Counted from the first letter of the stretch, positions 19,168 through 31,156 are shown. The stretch: 64,000 nucleotides of DNA from Aquabacterium sp. A7-Y (GCF_026153205.1 NZ_JAPFBW010000006.1:179884-243883), one strand, 5' to 3'. Translations and numbers: made by a program. Notes: generated by a model from the letters alone, not told the origin.

Positions 19168-21105
19168 TCAGCCGTTCTTGATGAAGTCGATCACGCCCTG
19201 CACCGTCAGCGGATCGGTGTCGAAGTCGCCATGGTTCACCGCGGCGCTGCCCGGCCCCGGTGCGACGTGCACCGTCACGTTGGGCAGCTGCGCGAGGTAG
19301 CTGTCGGCGTACTTCTGCATGCCCAGCAGCGGCGTGCGGTTGCCGCCTTCGAAGGACTCCGACACCAGGTAGAGGATGGAGCGCTTGTAGGGGCTGCAGC
19401 TGCCGTCGTCCTGCTCGGCGCGGTCGGTCAGGTGGAACTGCTGGTAGCGCGACACGCTGCCGTCCTTCAGGCGCGGCGCGACCAGCCGGTCGAACAGGTC
19501 CAGCCGCACGCCCGGGGCGAGGAAGCTCAGCGAGTCAAAGCGCATGCCCTCACGCACCAGCCGGTCGACGATGTAGCTGTGCACCACGCTGCCGGCCGAA
19601 TGTCCCACCAGGTGCATGCGTACACGGCCGTGGTGCACCGAGTCGCAGAAGTGCTTGTACAGCAGCACCGCCCCCGCCTCCTCGTGGCCGCTGATCGCAT
19701 CGGCGTTCTGCTTCACCTCGTCCCAGATCAGCGAGCCCGGGCGCGAGAGCAGCCGCTCCAGGCGCTCGTTCCAGAAGCGTTTCATGCTGTCGACCAGCCC
19801 GCCGGTCAGACGCGGCACACCCCTGACGCCGTCCTCGATGCAGTTGAGCACCGAGGTCCAGAAGTCGGTCTCCCACATCAGGAAGATCGGGAAGATGCGC
19901 TGCTCGTAGAGCCGCGGGATCCAGCGTGCCGCCACCTGGGCCGCGTCCTGCTCGCTGACCACCCCGCCGTGCGCGTAGATGCAGACGTCGACCGGCTGCT
20001 CCTGGAGGCCCCAGCGCTCGCGGGCCTTGGCCAGGTGCACGTCGACCAGCGCGCGAACATCGTCGGGCCGGGTCCGGAACACGCCCGAGTTGCTGAGGAA
20101 GCCGTTGTTGCCGACGTTGACCACGAAGGGCGAGAGCTCGCGATCCCGCAGCACCTCGCTGGACGGCAGCAGCACCCGGCCCTCGCCGCTCACCCGCAAG
20201 GTGCTGGCACGCGAGATCGCGCGGTGCTCCTGCGTCACCACGCCGAGCTGCGCGACCCAGCAGTCCATCCCGTTGGCAAGCCAGTCGTCGTAGCTCAGCA
20301 GCGCGAAGCCGTAGCTGCCCCACTGCGTGCCCCAGGAGTTCTGCACCAGGAAGCCGACCTCGTTGTAGCCGACGATCGCGAAAGCGTGCCCCGGGTGCAG
20401 GTCCTTGCCGCCTTCGAAGGGGATGGCCCAGATCGACTTGAAGGCGGTGGGGCGGCCGGCCCGCTTGGGGGCGTCGAATCCCAGGTCCCAACCCGGATGA
20501 CAACCCGAGCTCGCATACAGGATGCCGACCTCGTTGAGTGCGCAGTGGATGTCGGCGATCTGCTCCACCGCGACGCGGTAGTAGGCACCCAGCGGGCGGT
20601 TTACCGCGTCCAGCCACCAGTCCTCGTCGGGATCGTTGTTGGCGCTCGGCATCTCGGGGCCGGTCGGCCACAGCGCGTCGTCGCAGGCACCGTGCTTGAA
20701 CCAGCCCCGCAAGGCGCCGCGCAGGCTCGAGCCTTCGTCCTCGACGGAACCGGGGAACTCGTCGTAGCGCCGCGCCATCGAGTAGAGCATGAAGGGCGAA
20801 ATGCTGGGCGCGCGCTCCCGGCCGCTTTTGCGCAGCAGGTGCTCCACCACGCTGGACAGTGCAAAGCCGGTGCAGGCCTTGGTCTCACCCTGCTGCTTGA
20901 CCTGCAGCTCGATGTCGGGAAACAGCGCGGGCGCGGGCGCCACCGAGACACTGGGCGCGAAGGGCCGGTCGCGGAAGTCGATCGCGTCGGGCCGCGCGGC
21001 GCGTTTCGGGCGGAGCCGCTGCGGAGGGGTGCGGCTCAATGCCCGCGCGGTGTGCGCCTGCCTTCGGCCGTCGAGGGCTGCGCTCCTGGCTTTGGGTGGG
21101 GCCAT
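19168..21105 (-). CDS. Fused papain-like cysteine peptidase and serine hydrolase
   Basis: A 645-residue two-domain protein. The N-terminal half (about 40-290) is a C1A papain-like peptidase: oxyanion Gln72 and nucleophile Cys78 in KQQGETKACTGFALS, catalytic His240 in HPGHAFAIVGYN and Asn256 in QNSWGTQWG. The C-terminal half (about 370-645) is an alpha/beta hydrolase: an oxyanion-like AHGG (379-381), the nucleophile elbow GHSAGS with Ser503, and His625 in NHGDF as a candidate catalytic histidine. There is no signal peptide, and the N-terminus is very basic. Both active sites look complete. The combination is unusual; substrates are unknown. Start ATG 21105 has GGGAGA upstream. A 58-residue PEP-CTERM-like gene precedes it on the same strand. 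Confidence 0.8.
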   Translation of the reverse strand: MAPPKARSAALDGRRQAHTARALSRTPPQRLRPKRAARPDAIDFRDRPFAPSVSVAPAPALFPDIELQVKQQGETKACTGFALSSVVEHLLRKSGRERAPSISPFMLYSMARRYDEFPGSVEDEGSSLRGALRGWFKHGACDDALWPTGPEMPSANNDPDEDWWLDAVNRPLGAYYRVAVEQIADIHCALNEVGILYASSGCHPGWDLGFDAPKRAGRPTAFKSIWAIPFEGGKDLHPGHAFAIVGYNEVGFLVQNSWGTQWGSYGFALLSYDDWLANGMDCWVAQLGVVTQEHRAISRASTLRVSGEGRVLLPSSEVLRDRELSPFVVNVGNNGFLSNSGVFRTRPDDVRALVDVHLAKARERWGLQEQPVDVCIYAHGGVVSEQDAAQVAARWIPRLYEQRIFPIFLMWETDFWTSVLNCIEDGVRGVPRLTGGLVDSMKRFWNERLERLLSRPGSLIWDEVKQNADAISGHEEAGAVLLYKHFCDSVHHGRVRMHLVGHSAGSVVHSYIVDRLVREGMRFDSLSFLAPGVRLDLFDRLVAPRLKDGSVSRYQQFHLTDRAEQDDGSCSPYKRSILYLVSESFEGGNRTPLLGMQKYADSYLAQLPNVTVHVAPGPGSAAVNHGDFDTDPLTVQGVIDFIKNG

Positions 21106-21231
21106 CGATGTCTCCCTGTCATGTCAACTGTTTGCGGCATCGTCAACATCACAAGGAAATGAGTCAATCCCCACTTCTTCGGGAGCCCCTCTCCTGTCCA
21201 GGCCCTTGACAGGCGCCCCGGCCTGGACAGG

Positions 21232-21408
21232 TCAGCCCGGCCGCCGGCGTCTCGCCACCCAGGCAGCGACACCCAGGCCACTGAAAACAAGGCCGTAGAC
21301 ATCGGGTTCGGCGTTCAGCGGGAGGGCTGCCAGCATGGGCCCGTGCCACAACGCGGCGGCCGAACCCGCCAGGGTCAGCACCACGGCCCAGGCGATCTTG
21401 CGGTTCAT
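21232..21408 (-). CDS. 58-residue membrane protein with PEP-CTERM-like tail
   Basis: A very short gene with a strong ribosome site (GGGAGA, 8 bases before ATG). The protein has a hydrophobic N-terminal segment (about residues 5-20, signal-like) and a C-terminal region with EPDVYGLVFSGLGVAAW followed by VARRRR. That order (Glu-Pro, hydrophobic helix, arginine cluster) is the layout of PEP-CTERM sorting tails processed by exosortase. Almost no mature domain lies between. It lies 126 bp upstream of the peptidase-hydrolase gene on the same strand. Function unknown; it could equally be a small two-helix membrane protein. Confidence 0.6.
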   Translation of the reverse strand: MNRKIAWAVVLTLAGSAAALWHGPMLAALPLNAEPDVYGLVFSGLGVAAWVARRRRPG

Positions 21409-21534
21409 ATCCGGGTTCTCCCTTAGAAATGCGACGGATGGCAGTACACGCCATACGCGTGACGCCGGTATGACAGAACACAGCGGCTCGCCAGGCAGTT
21501 CACACCGAAACGAGACGTCGCATCAGAAAAGCAA

Positions 21535-21558
21535 AAGGGGCGGCCTGCACCGCCCCTT
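21535..21558 (-). terminator. Probable terminator after ettA
   Basis: On the minus strand a perfect 9-bp stem AAGGGGCGG / CCGCCCCTT with a 6-base loop lies 19 bp after the ettA stop. The stem end runs into TTTT, so the U-tract is short. Confidence 0.7.
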
Positions 21559-21577
21559 GACAATGGCTCGACGCCGC

Positions 21578-23245
<1,668 letters not shown>

Positions 23246-23290
23246 GGCGTGTCGTGTCCTGAGGTCTGTGAGGCTGGGGTCTTGGGAAGC

Positions 23291-23311
23291 AAAAAGCGCG
23301 GCAGGCCGCGC
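23291..23311 (-). terminator. Hairpin plus U-tract in the ettA leader (possible attenuator)
   Basis: On the minus strand GCGCGGC-CT-GCCGCGC is followed by five U residues: a compact intrinsic-terminator shape, placed 46-66 bp before the ettA ATG and in the sense direction of ettA. If ettA is transcribed from further upstream, this would act as an attenuator; otherwise it could stop antisense transcripts from the rhlE side. Confidence 0.45.
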
Positions 23312-23551
23312 AAACCCGGCTATTGTCGCTGAAGCGCGCAGGCGGTCGAAAGGCCGCATTTCGTGGGCTTTGCCGCGACCTGCACCGGCAGGCGCGGCGC
23401 ACACCGGGTACAATCCGGCTCGCGGCGCCAGTTCCAGTCACGGCGCCGCAGTCGTTTCAGACCCCTTCCCCACACATCTGCCTACGACTGGTGCCCTCCG
23501 AAGAGCGGCAACAGGCCGATCATCGACGCTCCCTTCGTGAGCGATTCCCGG

Positions 23552-25108
<1,557 letters not shown>

Positions 25109-25390
25109 CGCCGCGGCCGGGGAGAGGGCGGCCGCGCGGCCTCCTCCGGCTCCGGCCGCCCCGTTGCGCCCCGGCAGGGGGAGGTCTGCCAATTGCAGGG
25201 CCAGTGGGATGCGGCGCCTTTGTGCGCCCGCCCCACGTTTCAGAGGAGCCCTGATGCACAGCGACTTCACCGCTTCCCTTTCCCCATCCCCCAAGCGCAG
25301 CCCGGCGGCCACGCCCGCAGCTGCGGCGTCCGGCAGCGCAGCGACACGACGATCACCCCTGCCCGCGCACGCGGCGCGAAAGGCGGCCCG

Positions 25391-26737
25391 ATGAGCCGCC
25401 CCGCCTTCGAATCGCCGGCCGCCGAAGCCGCCACGCCTGCCTCCTTGCACCGGGTCGTGATCATCGGCGGCGGCGCCGGCGGCCTGGAGCTGGCCGCGCG
25501 CCTCGGCGACAGCGCCGGCCGTGAAGGCCTCGCCGACGTGGTGCTGGTCGACAGCGCCCTGACCCACCTGTGGAAACCCTTGCTGCACGAGGTGGCCGCC
25601 GGCACCCTGGACCACCAGGAGACCGAGGTCGATTACCTGCAGCAGGCACGCCGCCATCACTTCCGCTTCCACCTGGGCAGCATGGCCGGCCTCGACCGTG
25701 CCGCCCGGCAGGTCTGGCTGGAGCCGCTGATCGACGAAGAGGGCGAGGAGATCGCACCGCGCCGTGCGCTCGACTACGACACCCTGGTGATCTCGGTCGG
25801 CAGCATCGTCAATGACTTCGGCACACCGGGCGTGCGCGAGCACGCGCTGGCGCTCAACACGCCGGCCGACGCGCGGCGCTTCCACCGCCGCTTGCTGGCC
25901 GCCTGTGCACGCTCGGAGCTGCAATCGGGCGGCCCGGTCGAGATCGTGATCGTCGGAGGCGGCGCCACCGGCGTCGAGCTGGCCGCCGAACTGAGCGAGT
26001 CGGTCGCCGAGATCGCGAGCTATGGCGCGCGGCTGCAGCAACTGCCCCAGGCGGTGCGCCTGCGTATCGTCGAAGCGGGCCCGCGCCTGCTGGCCGCGAT
26101 GCCGGAGCATGTCGCGCAGACGGTGCACGAGGACCTGCGCCGCGCCGGCGTCGACGTGCTGACGGCACAACGGGTCAAGGAGGTCGCACCCGACCATGTC
26201 CGCCTCGGCGACGGCAGCCGTCTGCCCGCGGAGATCACGGTCTGGGCTGCGGGCATCCAGGCCCCGCCGGTCCTGGCGCAGACCGATGGGCTGGAGCGCA
26301 ACAAGCTGGGCCAGCTGGTGGTGCGCACCACCTTGCAAACGACGCTGGACGACGCGGTGTTCGCGCTGGGCGACTGCGCCAGCTGCGTGCCGGCCCCGGG
26401 GGCGGCCCCGGTGCCGCCGCGCGCCCAGGCGGCCCAGCAGGAGGCCCGCCTGCTGGCCAGCTCGCTGGAGCGCCACCTGCGCGGCGAACCGCTGCAGCCC
26501 TTCGCCTTCAAGGACAAGGGCGCCCTGGTATCGCTGGGCCGGCGCAACGCGGTGGGTCGCGTGATCGGCCAGATGACCGGCCGCGGCTTCACCTTCGAAG
26601 GCCTGCTGGCACGGCTGACCTATTGGGGACTGCAGCGCCAGCACATGGCGGCGCTGCACGGCACCGCCCGCACCGTGCTTGCGACCGTGGGCGGCTGGCT
26701 GACCGGGCGGTCCCAGCCCCGCGTCAAGCTGCATTGA
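25391..26737 (+). CDS. FAD-dependent pyridine nucleotide dehydrogenase (NDH-2-like)
   Basis: A 448-residue flavoprotein related to, but distinct from, the one at 12756. FAD site IIGGGAGGLELAARLG near residue 23; NAD(P)H site IVGGGATGVELAAEL near 185; second FAD contact VFALGDCAS near 320. HLWKPLLHEVAAGTLD replaces the usual HLFQPLLYQVA of NDH-2. The C-terminal region (FEGLLARLTYWGLQRQHMAAL) is amphipathic and could attach to the membrane. It is followed after 33 bp by the CYP152 gene. The 282-bp gap after rhlE shows no gene. A respiratory NADH:quinone role is likely but not certain. Confidence 0.82.
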   Translation: MSRPAFESPAAEAATPASLHRVVIIGGGAGGLELAARLGDSAGREGLADVVLVDSALTHLWKPLLHEVAAGTLDHQETEVDYLQQARRHHFRFHLGSMAGLDRAARQVWLEPLIDEEGEEIAPRRALDYDTLVISVGSIVNDFGTPGVREHALALNTPADARRFHRRLLAACARSELQSGGPVEIVIVGGGATGVELAAELSESVAEIASYGARLQQLPQAVRLRIVEAGPRLLAAMPEHVAQTVHEDLRRAGVDVLTAQRVKEVAPDHVRLGDGSRLPAEITVWAAGIQAPPVLAQTDGLERNKLGQLVVRTTLQTTLDDAVFALGDCASCVPAPGAAPVPPRAQAAQQEARLLASSLERHLRGEPLQPFAFKDKGALVSLGRRNAVGRVIGQMTGRGFTFEGLLARLTYWGLQRQHMAALHGTARTVLATVGGWLTGRSQPRVKLH

Positions 26738-26770
26738 GCGCAGCTCGCTCACCATCGCGGAAGGAGCCGC

Positions 26771-28024
26771 ATGCCCGATCTGCCGCAAGACCCACGTCCC
26801 GACAGCACCCTGGCCTTGCTGGCCGACCCGTATCGCTACATCGCGGCCGAGTGCGCCCGCCACGCCAGCGACGTGTTCGAGGCGCGCATCCTGCTGCAGC
26901 CGATGATCTGCATGAGTGGGCCGCGCGCGGCGGCCCTGTTCTACGACCTCGGGCGCTTCCGGCGCGAAGGCGCGGCGCCCGAGCCATTGCGCGCCACCCT
27001 GTTCGGCAAGGGGGGCGTGCAGGGGCTGGACGGTGAGGCGCACCGACACCGCAAGGCCTTGTTCATGGCGCTGCTGGGCCCCGACCACGTCGCGGCGCTG
27101 GCCGCCCGCATGCGCGAGGCCTGGCGCCGGGCCGCCGCCACCTGGGTGGGCCGCGGCCCGGTGCTGCTGTACGAGGCGGTGCATGAGCCGATGACCCGGG
27201 CCGTGTGCGACTGGGCCGGCGTGCCGGTGCCGGATGCCGACCTGGAGCGCCGCACCCGCCAGCTGGTGGCCCTGTTCGACGACGCGGCGTCCAAAGGCCC
27301 CGGCCACCTGCGCGCCCGCATGGCGCGCAGGCAGGCCGAGTCCTGGCTCGCCAAGCTCGTGCAGGCACGGCGCGAGGGGCGGCTGGAGGCGCCGCCCGGC
27401 TCTGCCCTCGAGTGCATCGCGCAGCACCGCGACGAGCACGGCACGCCCTTGGACGAGCGCACCGCGGCGGTCGAGTTGCTCAATGTGCTGCGGCCCACGG
27501 TCGCCGTCTCGGTGTTCATCGTGCTGGCGGCGCACGCACTGCACCTGCACCCCGAGTGGCGCGGCCGGCTGCAGCAGGGGGCGCCCGAGGAAAAACGCTG
27601 CTTCATCGACGAGGTGCGCCGCTACTACCCGTTTTTCCCGGCCGTGGTGGCCCGGGTGCGTGAGGACTTCGAGTGGCAGGGCTACCGCTTTCCCGAAGGG
27701 CGGCGCGTGATGCTCGACCTCTACGGCACCAATCACGACCCACGCACCTGGAGCGACCCGGATGTGTTCCGGCCGCAGCGCTTCCTCGAAAGCCGGCCGG
27801 GGCCCTTCGATTTCGTGCCCCAGGGCGGCGCCGAGCCGCACGGCAACCACCGCTGCCCCGGCGAGCCGGTCGCGGTGATGCTGATGGCCGCGGCGCTGGA
27901 CGGCCTGCTGTCCGACCTGCATTACGAAGTGCCGCCGCAGGACCTGGCGATCGACTTCGGCCGCCTGCCAGCGCTGCCGCACAGCGGTTTCGTGATCGAC
28001 CGGGTGAGCCTCGTCGCCGCCTGA
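26771..28024 (+). CDS. CYP152-family cytochrome P450 (fatty acid peroxygenase)
   Basis: A 417-residue P450 of the CYP152 family (P450 BS-beta, P450 SP-alpha, OleT). The overall pattern is strongly CYP152: ICMSGPRAAALFYD, VQGLDGEAHRHRK, LLNVLRPTVAVSVF, DEVRRYYPFFP, LDLYGTNHDPRTW, and the heme loop HRCPGEP with Cys362 as ligand. Arg241 in NVLRP is the residue that binds the fatty acid carboxylate and lets these enzymes use hydrogen peroxide without redox partners. Residue 84 is Gln, as in the hydroxylase BS-beta, rather than the His of the decarboxylase OleT, so alpha/beta hydroxylation is the likelier reaction. No signal peptide. It lies 33 bp downstream of a flavoprotein gene. Confidence 0.9.
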   Translation: MPDLPQDPRPDSTLALLADPYRYIAAECARHASDVFEARILLQPMICMSGPRAAALFYDLGRFRREGAAPEPLRATLFGKGGVQGLDGEAHRHRKALFMALLGPDHVAALAARMREAWRRAAATWVGRGPVLLYEAVHEPMTRAVCDWAGVPVPDADLERRTRQLVALFDDAASKGPGHLRARMARRQAESWLAKLVQARREGRLEAPPGSALECIAQHRDEHGTPLDERTAAVELLNVLRPTVAVSVFIVLAAHALHLHPEWRGRLQQGAPEEKRCFIDEVRRYYPFFPAVVARVREDFEWQGYRFPEGRRVMLDLYGTNHDPRTWSDPDVFRPQRFLESRPGPFDFVPQGGAEPHGNHRCPGEPVAVMLMAAALDGLLSDLHYEVPPQDLAIDFGRLPALPHSGFVIDRVSLVAA

Positions 28025-28139
28025 GGGCGGTGGTCGGTGGAAGAAGGCCGAGAGGCGGACAGGCAGACAGGCGAACCGGAAATCCCTTGTGGAGGTAGGC
28101 CTATGATGGCGGCGGCCCACCCCTTTCCGGAGTCGCCCG

Positions 28140-29156
28140 ATGGATGCCCGCCCCGCCACCCCGCCGCCCGTCAACTGGGCGACCCTGACGGTCGCCACCT
28201 GCAACACGCTGAACCTCGCCCTGCCCGGCCGGGTGTTCTACGACAACCAGGAGCCCTACGGCCTCGACGAATACCGCCGCAAGACCGGCTGGCTGGGCCA
28301 GCAGTTGCGCCGGCTCAACGCCGACGTGCTGGCGCTGCAGGAGGTCTGGGACCTCGCCGCGCTGAAGGACGTGGTGGCCGACAGCGGCCTCAGCTACTCC
28401 CACGTGCTCGCGCCCGGCGCCGAATTGGGCGCCACCGGCACGCCGCGCGTGGCGCTGGTGACCCGGCTGGCGCTCGAATCGCTGCACTCGCACGCCGACT
28501 TCCCGCCGGTCGCCGTGGTCGACGTGCCGGAACTCGGGCCGCACGCCCGGTTCGAGCGGCCCGTGCTGCACGCGGTGTTGCGCAGCAAACAGGGCTTGCG
28601 GCTGCACGTGCTGGTCGCCCACCTGAAGTCCAAGCGACCCAAGTTCCTCCAGGACGCGTCCGGCGAAGCGCTCGAAGACCGTGACGACCCGGGCGTCGCG
28701 GCGCGCGCCACCTTGCGCTCGCTGGTGATGCGCGCGGCCGAGGCCTGCGCCTTGCGCACGCTGGTGGTCGGCCTGCTGCACCGCACACGCGAGCCGGTGC
28801 TGCTGCTCGGCGACCTCAACGACTCGCCCCACGCCGTGACGACCCAGATGGTCGCGGCCACCGGTGCGGTGGCCTACGACCGGCAGGCGCGCGACACGGC
28901 GCTGTTCCACGCTTACGACGTGCAAAGCGAGCCCGGGCTGCGGCGCGACGTGGCGTATTCGCACGTCTATCAGGGCTGGCCCGAGACGCTGGACCAGATC
29001 TGGGTCTCCGAGGAGTTCGTCGCCAGCTCCCGCTTCGCGCTCGGCGACGTGCGGCGCGTCGAGTACTTCAACGACCACCTGCACGAAGGCCGCGACCGCA
29101 CCCGCTCGGACCACGGCTTCGTGCGGGCGCTGCTGAGAGTGCGGCTGGGCGAATGA
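28140..29156 (+). CDS. Endonuclease/exonuclease/phosphatase family protein
   Basis: A 338-residue member of the EEP (DNase I-like) superfamily. Visible metal and catalytic motifs: TCNTLNLAL at the N-terminus, VLALQEVWD with the metal glutamate, VLVAHLKSKRPKF, LLLGDLNDSPH, LDQIWVSEEF and the terminal RSDHGFVRALL. The KSKRP segment and the long insert before LLGDLND are found in a group of bacterial homologues of unknown substrate, which may be nucleases or phosphoesterases. There is no signal peptide. GGAG lies upstream of ATG 28140. It stands alone between the P450 and the sigma factor. Confidence 0.82.
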   Translation: MDARPATPPPVNWATLTVATCNTLNLALPGRVFYDNQEPYGLDEYRRKTGWLGQQLRRLNADVLALQEVWDLAALKDVVADSGLSYSHVLAPGAELGATGTPRVALVTRLALESLHSHADFPPVAVVDVPELGPHARFERPVLHAVLRSKQGLRLHVLVAHLKSKRPKFLQDASGEALEDRDDPGVAARATLRSLVMRAAEACALRTLVVGLLHRTREPVLLLGDLNDSPHAVTTQMVAATGAVAYDRQARDTALFHAYDVQSEPGLRRDVAYSHVYQGWPETLDQIWVSEEFVASSRFALGDVRRVEYFNDHLHEGRDRTRSDHGFVRALLRVRLGE

Positions 29157-29349
29157 GGGCCATTCCTGCGGCCGTTAACCCCGGCGCCCGGCGGGCTGCG
29201 TTAAGTCCGGGATGGACCCCGCCGTCTCGCCTGCCCCACCCCAGCCCCGGCTGCCTGCGCACGATGGTGTCCGACCCGCCAACTCCGCCAGGGTCGGCAG
29301 CGGGTTTCGGCCTTCCGCGGCGGCCGCGCTGCAAGCACAATGGCGGCCG

Positions 29350-29970
29350 ATGACGCAGCGCCCGCCCCCGGCCCCTGACGCCGCCTCTCTCAGTGACGAG
29401 GCCTTGATGCTCGCCTATGCGGGCGGGGATCCGCGCGCCTTCGCGACGCTTTACGAGCGCCACGAGCGTGCCGTCTATCGCTTCATCCTGCGCCGCATCG
29501 GCACCCTGTCGGGCACCGGCGTGGCCGACGAAGTGCACCAGGAGACCTGGTTCGCCGTGGCCCGGCAGGCGCCGCAGTACCAGCCGAGCGCGCGTTTCGC
29601 GGCCTGGCTCTACACCATCGCGCGAAGCCGCATCATCGATCACGTGCGCCGCCTGCAGACCCAGGGCGGGCCCTGGCGCTCACTCGACGATGAGGGCAGC
29701 GGCGACCAGCCCGCGCTGGCCGAGGCCTTGCCGGCCGACGGCGCCAGCGAGCCGCTGCAGCAGCTGCAGACCCGCCAGCAGGCGCGCGCCTTCCTCGCCG
29801 CGGTCGACGCGCTGCCGCCCGAGCAGCGCGAGGCCTTCCTGCTGCAGGCCGAAGGTGAGCTGAGCCTGGAGGAGATTGCCGCAGCGACCGGGGTGGGCGC
29901 CGAAACCGCCAAGAGCCGGCTGCGTTACGCGCGTGCCAAGCTGCGCCAGGCCCTGGCGGCCTGGCTGTGA
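29350..29970 (+). CDS. ECF sigma factor (RpoE-like)
   Basis: A 206-residue extracytoplasmic function sigma factor. Region 2 at about residues 35-105 (FATLYERHERAVYRFILRR, FAAWLYTIARSRIIDHVRR) binds core and the -10 element. Region 4 at about 140-200 (LPPEQREAFLLQAEGELSLE, EEIAAATGVGAETAKSRLRYARAKLRQ as two overlapping stretches) binds the -35 element. The linker between is long and acidic. It is followed after 10 bp by a single-span membrane protein likely to act as its anti-sigma partner. The 193 bp upstream hold no gene. Confidence 0.9.
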   Translation: MTQRPPPAPDAASLSDEALMLAYAGGDPRAFATLYERHERAVYRFILRRIGTLSGTGVADEVHQETWFAVARQAPQYQPSARFAAWLYTIARSRIIDHVRRLQTQGGPWRSLDDEGSGDQPALAEALPADGASEPLQQLQTRQQARAFLAAVDALPPEQREAFLLQAEGELSLEEIAAATGVGAETAKSRLRYARAKLRQALAAWL

Positions 29971-29980
29971 AGGAAGCCAG

Positions 29981-31090
29981 GTGACAGACCACGACCCGAC
30001 CCGGCCCGAGGAGCCGACACCCGACGGCGATGCGCTGACCGGGCAATACCGCGAAGCGGTGCGGCTGGCCGACACGGCCCGCCCCGGTGTCGAGGTGCGT
30101 GCCGCGGTCCTGGCCGAAGCCGCCCTGCAGGCGAGTGCACGCTCGGCGGCCGCCGTGGCGGCGCCCCTGCCGCCCGGGCCTCCCGCCCAGCCTGCCGCGA
30201 ATGACAGCCGGTGGCGCTGGCGCGCGGTGGCCGGCCTGATGGTGTTCGGCTTCGCCGGCCTGCTCGCCTTGCAGGTCCAGCAGACGCCGCAGGACGCGGA
30301 GGGTGACAAAGCCGCCGTCCCCGCGGACGTGGTGGCGCAGGCGCCCGCCCCGCAGGCCCGCGCTCCGCAAGCTCCGGCAGCCGACGTCACGTCGGAGCTG
30401 CCAGGGGCACTGCGTGAATCGCTTCCCGCGGCACCGCCCGCCGCCGGGCCGGCGCCACCCACACCGGAACCCGCCTCGGGCCTCGCCCGTGAGCGCTACG
30501 CCCTGGAGCGTCAGGCGCCCCCCCCTGCAGCTGCGCCCGGCGCTGGGCATCAGGCACCTGGCGCTGCAGCCGCCCCTGCCGGGCCCAGCGAGGAAGCCGC
30601 CGTGGCGGACGCCCTGTCGCGCTCGCGCCCTGCGCCGCTCGGCCTGACCCGGCCGCAGGACACTTCGCAGCCGCCTCCTGCGGCCGCCCCCGCTCCGCTT
30701 GCCGCTGCGCCCGAGGCCGAAAGCCGTGACGACCCGGCCCGAAACCTGGCGCGCGCGTACCGGCAGGCACAGGCGGCGCAGCGCGTTGCGCCGGCGTCCC
30801 TGCCCCGCCAGCCGGCCGCCGACCTTGTCGCACTCGCCGAGGCGGGCGACACCACCGCGCTGCGCGAACGACTGGCCCGCGGCACCGACCCCGACAGCCG
30901 CGACGCCCGCGGCCGCACCGCGCTGGCAGCCGCCGCCGAGGCCGGGCAGTCCGACGCCGTGGCCCTGCTGCTGCAGGCCCGGGCCGACCCCCGGCTGCCC
31001 GACGCTCGCGGACGGACCCCGCTGGAACTGGCGCGCCAGCACGCCGACCCCCGCGCCGCGCGTTTGATCGAGGCCGCGCTGGCGCGTTGA
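29981..31090 (+). CDS. Single-span membrane protein with ankyrin repeats, probable anti-sigma partner
   Basis: A 369-residue protein directly behind the ECF sigma gene, start GTG 29981 with AAGGA upstream. Residues 1-75 are cytoplasmic-type and acidic; a single membrane helix follows (about 78-97, RAVAGLMVFGFAGLLALQV); then a long Pro/Ala-rich segment (about 100-270); and finally two ankyrin-like repeats (about 280-369, with DSRDARGRTALAAAAEAG and LPDARGRTPLELARQ). The position and topology suggest an anti-sigma factor, but the usual zinc-binding HxxxCxxC motif is absent. The periplasmic ankyrin part may sense a partner protein. Function is inference from context. Confidence 0.65.
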   Translation: MTDHDPTRPEEPTPDGDALTGQYREAVRLADTARPGVEVRAAVLAEAALQASARSAAAVAAPLPPGPPAQPAANDSRWRWRAVAGLMVFGFAGLLALQVQQTPQDAEGDKAAVPADVVAQAPAPQARAPQAPAADVTSELPGALRESLPAAPPAAGPAPPTPEPASGLARERYALERQAPPPAAAPGAGHQAPGAAAAPAGPSEEAAVADALSRSRPAPLGLTRPQDTSQPPPAAAPAPLAAAPEAESRDDPARNLARAYRQAQAAQRVAPASLPRQPAADLVALAEAGDTTALRERLARGTDPDSRDARGRTALAAAAEAGQSDAVALLLQARADPRLPDARGRTPLELARQHADPRAARLIEAALAR

Positions 31091-31156
31091 GCCGCGCGGG
31101 AGACCCCCGGCGCCTCGCCTTGTGCCCGCCTCATTGTTCGCTCAGGAGGACCCGCC

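Noticed and set aside
19159..21162. Open frame of 667 codons on the plus strand
   Set aside because: Antisense to the peptidase-hydrolase gene, whose two active sites are intact.
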